Shown in pieces: positions 61,412-64,000 of a DNA stretch of 64,000 nt (position 1 is the first letter of the stretch; every line of letters begins with the position of its first letter). The notes under the pieces were generated by a model that saw only the letters and a program-made list of their open reading frames with translations, did no database searches and was not told where the DNA came from. Origin of the DNA: Lachnoclostridium sp. UBA903 (lineage in GTDB: Bacteria; Bacillota; Clostridia; Lachnospirales; Lachnospiraceae); NCBI GenBank assembly GCA_002294045.1, contig DBEP01000008.1, positions 32,753-96,752 of the forward strand, given 5' to 3'. The position numbers were made by a program, and so were the translations under genes.

Positions 61412-63160
61412 TTACGCCGGACTAACAGGCAATTCCACCCGGACCAGGGTACCTTCGCCCGGTTTTGTTTCAATATGAATGCCGAACTCATTTCCGCAAT
61501 ACAGGCGGATTCTGTGATTAACATTATTAATTCCTACCTTGCTGAATTTATTCTTATCCGAAGAATCTGATAAAATATTTTTTAATACCTCCTCTTTTAT
61601 ACCGGGCCCGTCATCTTTTATTTCAATGATAAGCCGGTCATTCCGGATAAATCCGGTTATTTCTATAGCAACTTCCTGTCTTCCATCCGCCAGCCCGTAA
61701 ATAATTGAGTTCTCAACAATGGGCTGCAATATCAATTTGGGGACCGATATAGCAAGGCAGCCTTCTTCTATCGACCGGGTCAGGTTAATGGCCTGGTTAA
61801 AACGCAGCTTTTGTATGATTACATAATTTTCCACATAGTCTAATTCTTCTTTTAAGGTAATCATATCCCTTCCAAGATTCGTGCTGATTCTTAACAGCTT
61901 AATCAGCGCCGTAATGGATTTGCTTACGCTTATGTTACCCTGTATTTTTGCCATCCATTTGATGGTATTTAACGTATTATACAGAAAATGGGGATTTATC
62001 TGCGCATGAAGGGCCTCCAATTCCAGTTCTTTTTTCTCATGCTCTTCCTTTACTAATTTATCTATCAGCTGCTGCATTTCTCCAATCATATTATTTAAAC
62101 TCCTGCCAAGCTGCCCCAGCTCGTCATTGGATTGAATTTCTGTCCTGGCTGTCAAATCCCCCCGTTCCACTTTTTTCATGACCGCCGTCATCCTCATCAT
62201 AGGTTCCGTATACCGTATGGAAAAAATCAGCATAAAAAGGAGAATTACGGGTATATAGACAATACCTCCTAAAATTAAATAGGTCTGAATCTGGTTAATC
62301 TCCTGATATAAATAATCCGTAGACAGTTTTTTAATGATTTTCCAGCCGTTGGTCTGTATGGTGGAATAAATGGCAATCTGTTCCGTATCATCATTATAAA
62401 GCACATAATTATGTCCGTTTTTATCAGACAAGACCTGATTTGCATAAGGTTCTTCCTTAATGGATTGACCTATCCGTATTTTGTTCGGATGGCTGATGAT
62501 TCTTCCCTTCTCGTTGCACATAAAAACTTCCTCATAGTCACCCGGCTCATCGTTAAGTAAACCGGAATAGGCATTCCGGAGAATATTCTCTTCCAGGTCA
62601 AAGCGTATATACCCATAATCCTTTAACGTATTAAAATCGATAACCTTACGTCCCATGGTAAAATATAATTTTTGGAACTTTCCCGATAAAATCTCAATCA
62701 TCTTATGGGTTGTAGGCAGCCAGACCGGCTGTCCGGCCGATTCCGCCAGCTCCAAGCTGATTTGTACGGCTTTGCCGATTTTATTCACACCTGCGGAATA
62801 ATAATTATGGTTAAACGTAAGGTCTATGGATTCAATATCATCCCTTGAGGTAATAAAAGTCCTCAATACATTATTAAACTCATCCTGGGAATATTGGGAC
62901 TGAAACTCCAGCATTTTAAGCAGCGTACTGTTTGAGATTACCATAGTGGAGAATTCTTCCAGGTCATCCATCAAAAAGTTAATCTTTTCACCGGTTTCAT
63001 AGACGGATTGGGTTTCTGACTCCGTATATTTATTCTGAATAATCTTTTTTACGGTTTTGGAATATGTCAGGGAAACTGCTATGGCCGGCAGGACAATCAG
63101 AATGACTGCAATAATACCAAGCTTAACCCTCAGTGCATTATATATTTTTATTTTTCTCAC
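61412..63160 (-). CDS. YesM-type sensor histidine kinase
   Basis: A 582-residue membrane sensor kinase starting at GTG 63160. TM1 about residues 12-33, extracellular Cache-like sensor region (35-290), TM2 about 292-315, HAMP, His_kinase domain with QINPHFLYNTLNTIKWMA (phospho-His near residue 388) and HATPase with LILQPIVENSIIYGLADG and DDGPGI. Co-transcribed with the binding-protein gene upstream (34-base gap) and the response regulator downstream. Confidence 0.88.
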   Translation of the reverse strand: MRKIKIYNALRVKLGIIAVILIVLPAIAVSLTYSKTVKKIIQNKYTESETQSVYETGEKINFLMDDLEEFSTMVISNSTLLKMLEFQSQYSQDEFNNVLRTFITSRDDIESIDLTFNHNYYSAGVNKIGKAVQISLELAESAGQPVWLPTTHKMIEILSGKFQKLYFTMGRKVIDFNTLKDYGYIRFDLEENILRNAYSGLLNDEPGDYEEVFMCNEKGRIISHPNKIRIGQSIKEEPYANQVLSDKNGHNYVLYNDDTEQIAIYSTIQTNGWKIIKKLSTDYLYQEINQIQTYLILGGIVYIPVILLFMLIFSIRYTEPMMRMTAVMKKVERGDLTARTEIQSNDELGQLGRSLNNMIGEMQQLIDKLVKEEHEKKELELEALHAQINPHFLYNTLNTIKWMAKIQGNISVSKSITALIKLLRISTNLGRDMITLKEELDYVENYVIIQKLRFNQAINLTRSIEEGCLAISVPKLILQPIVENSIIYGLADGRQEVAIEITGFIRNDRLIIEIKDDGPGIKEEVLKNILSDSSDKNKFSKVGINNVNHRIRLYCGNEFGIHIETKPGEGTLVRVELPVSPA

Positions 63161-63194
63161 AGTAAGCCTTCCCCTTCCGACAAGTTATACAGCT

Positions 63195-64000
63195 TTATGG
63201 CTTTAAATCCGTGTATATATTCAGACTGACCTCGTGGCTGTCAAGGTTGTCCACTATCATCTCATGTAAATTCCTGATTAGTATTTTTTCAGCGTCATAG
63301 AAATCGGAGGTCTTGGGTCTTAAATATAAATTTTCCGGTTTCCAGGCACTTTGTACCGCATCCATATAGTTTAAAATATTGTCCGTATCCGGATTGGTGA
63401 ACAAGCCTCTCTCCTGTAAATTATCCTCCAGGTCTTCATAGGCAGCTTTTCTGGTCGGCAGGCTGCCTCCTTCGGGATGGAGCAGTACTTTTAACTGCAT
63501 ATCCTTTGAGGTTGCCCATACAATGTAGAGCCATGCAGCCTTTTTTTCAGCATCCGTTGCATATTTGTTAATGCCGATTCCGGAACCGCCATAGATATTG
63601 CTGCTTTTTTCATCACCATAGGGTAAAATGGAATACCCTACTTTACCTGCCACTTTAGAAAGCTGGCTGTCCTCCACATAGGTAAAATTTTCATCCCAGT
63701 TAGCCATCATTGCAATTTCACCGTTCCGGAATGCATTGGCGGAATCCGACCAGTTCCAGTTCACACTTTCCGGCGCAGATACGTCCGCAAGTTTCTTGTA
63801 CATATCCAGCGCCCGTATAAAATTGGGATTCAGCGTGTCGGTTTGTTTATACCTGGCTGTGCCTAAAGTATTGATATTCACGTCTAAAAAATAATCCCCG
63901 CCGTAGGCAGCCAATACATTGGAAAACTCACAGAAAATCGAATTATGTTCCTGGGCCATCATTCCGCTTCCGTACTTTACTTCTTCATCCGGAACATTTT
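63195..64000 (-). CDS. Family-1 extracellular solute-binding protein, 5' end outside the window
   Basis: The reading frame is open to the right edge of the window; the visible 267 codons are the C-terminal part of an SBP_bac_1-type sugar-binding protein (EFSNVLAAYGGDYFLDVN, FRNGEIAMMANWDENF, GGSGIGINKYATDAEKKAAW). The beginning, including any lipobox, is missing. It is followed after 34 bases by the histidine kinase and then the response regulator. No permease is between them, so it may be a sensor-dedicated binding protein, although permease genes could lie beyond the window edge. Confidence 0.8.
   Translation of the reverse strand, partial: NVPDEEVKYGSGMMAQEHNSIFCEFSNVLAAYGGDYFLDVNINTLGTARYKQTDTLNPNFIRALDMYKKLADVSAPESVNWNWSDSANAFRNGEIAMMANWDENFTYVEDSQLSKVAGKVGYSILPYGDEKSSNIYGGSGIGINKYATDAEKKAAWLYIVWATSKDMQLKVLLHPEGGSLPTRKAAYEDLEDNLQERGLFTNPDTDNILNYMDAVQSAWKPENLYLRPKTSDFYDAEKILIRNLHEMIVDNLDSHEVSLNIYTDLKP

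Noticed and set aside
1..64000. CRISPR arrays, tRNA or rRNA genes, prophage or integrative-element signatures
   Set aside because: None was seen: no regularly spaced repeat arrays, no cloverleaf-type sequences with a CCA end, no integrase, terminase or transposase genes.

Overview
The window looks like a chromosomal segment of an anaerobic, saccharolytic, low-GC Firmicute, most likely a Lachnospiraceae member (Clostridium cluster XIVa). Reasons: A+T-rich DNA with strong AGGAGG ribosome-binding sites, several TTG and GTG starts, many lipoprotein sugar-binding proteins, YesM/YesN-type two-component pairs and clostridial-style chemoreceptors. No rRNA, tRNA, CRISPR, phage or intact transposase was seen. 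I cannot name a species from sequence alone.

Layout. 1-4.3 kb: a truncated unknown gene running into a palindromic repeat, a HyuA-type hydantoinase and an ion-coupled permease whose promoter carries two CTAACATGTTAG palindromes. 4.4-18.5 kb: the most interesting part, a bacterial microcompartment (BMC) locus of the sugar-phosphate-utilizing (DeoC-containing) kind. It has a kinase plus ribose-type ABC importer operon (10.2 to 5.0 kb), a divergent Fe-dependent alcohol dehydrogenase, a SorC/DeoR-type regulator, and a BMC operon (18.5 to 13.2 kb): triose-phosphate isomerase, a flavoprotein-like BMC protein, two EutN/CcmL-type pentamers, two BMC-H hexamers, a third pentamer, DeoC aldolase and a GatD-like polyol-phosphate dehydrogenase. 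18.9-23 kb: a chemoreceptor with an in-frame TGA 14 codons before its natural end, a DEAD-box helicase and a small unknown protein. 23.3-32.1 kb: a LacI-controlled sugar locus (mutarotase, ribose-type ABC importer with two permeases, ManA-like cupin, LacI, DUF4432 epimerase-like). 32.6-49.5 kb: plant-glycan genes (D-lyxose isomerase, GH2 beta-mannosidase, two CUT1-type importers, GH51 arabinofuranosidase, YesM/YesN pair, AraC regulator). 49.6-54.3 kb: an ABC-ATPase fossil, two GH18-like proteins and an ApbE flavin transferase. 54.7-64 kb: a sorbitol-dehydrogenase-like enzyme, a third ribose-type ABC importer, and a response regulator/histidine kinase/binding-protein operon cut by the window end.

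How the BMC genes may work together (inference): a sugar or polyol enters by the ABC importer, is phosphorylated by the FGGY kinase, oxidised by the GatD-like dehydrogenase and cleaved by DeoC to a triose phosphate and a short aldehyde. Triose-phosphate isomerase handles the triose phosphate and the Fe-dependent dehydrogenase reduces the aldehyde, regenerating NAD+. The locus has no CoA-acylating aldehyde dehydrogenase, no phosphotransacylase and no BMC-T shell protein, which sets it apart from ordinary metabolosomes. DeoC, triose-phosphate isomerase and the flavoprotein-like protein all carry N-terminal amphipathic extensions that look like encapsulation peptides.

The non-coding DNA is also rich: a possible RNA pseudoknot and strong hairpins inside the BMC operon, foldback and MITE-like elements at gene ends, and several operator/promoter arrangements that can be read directly.
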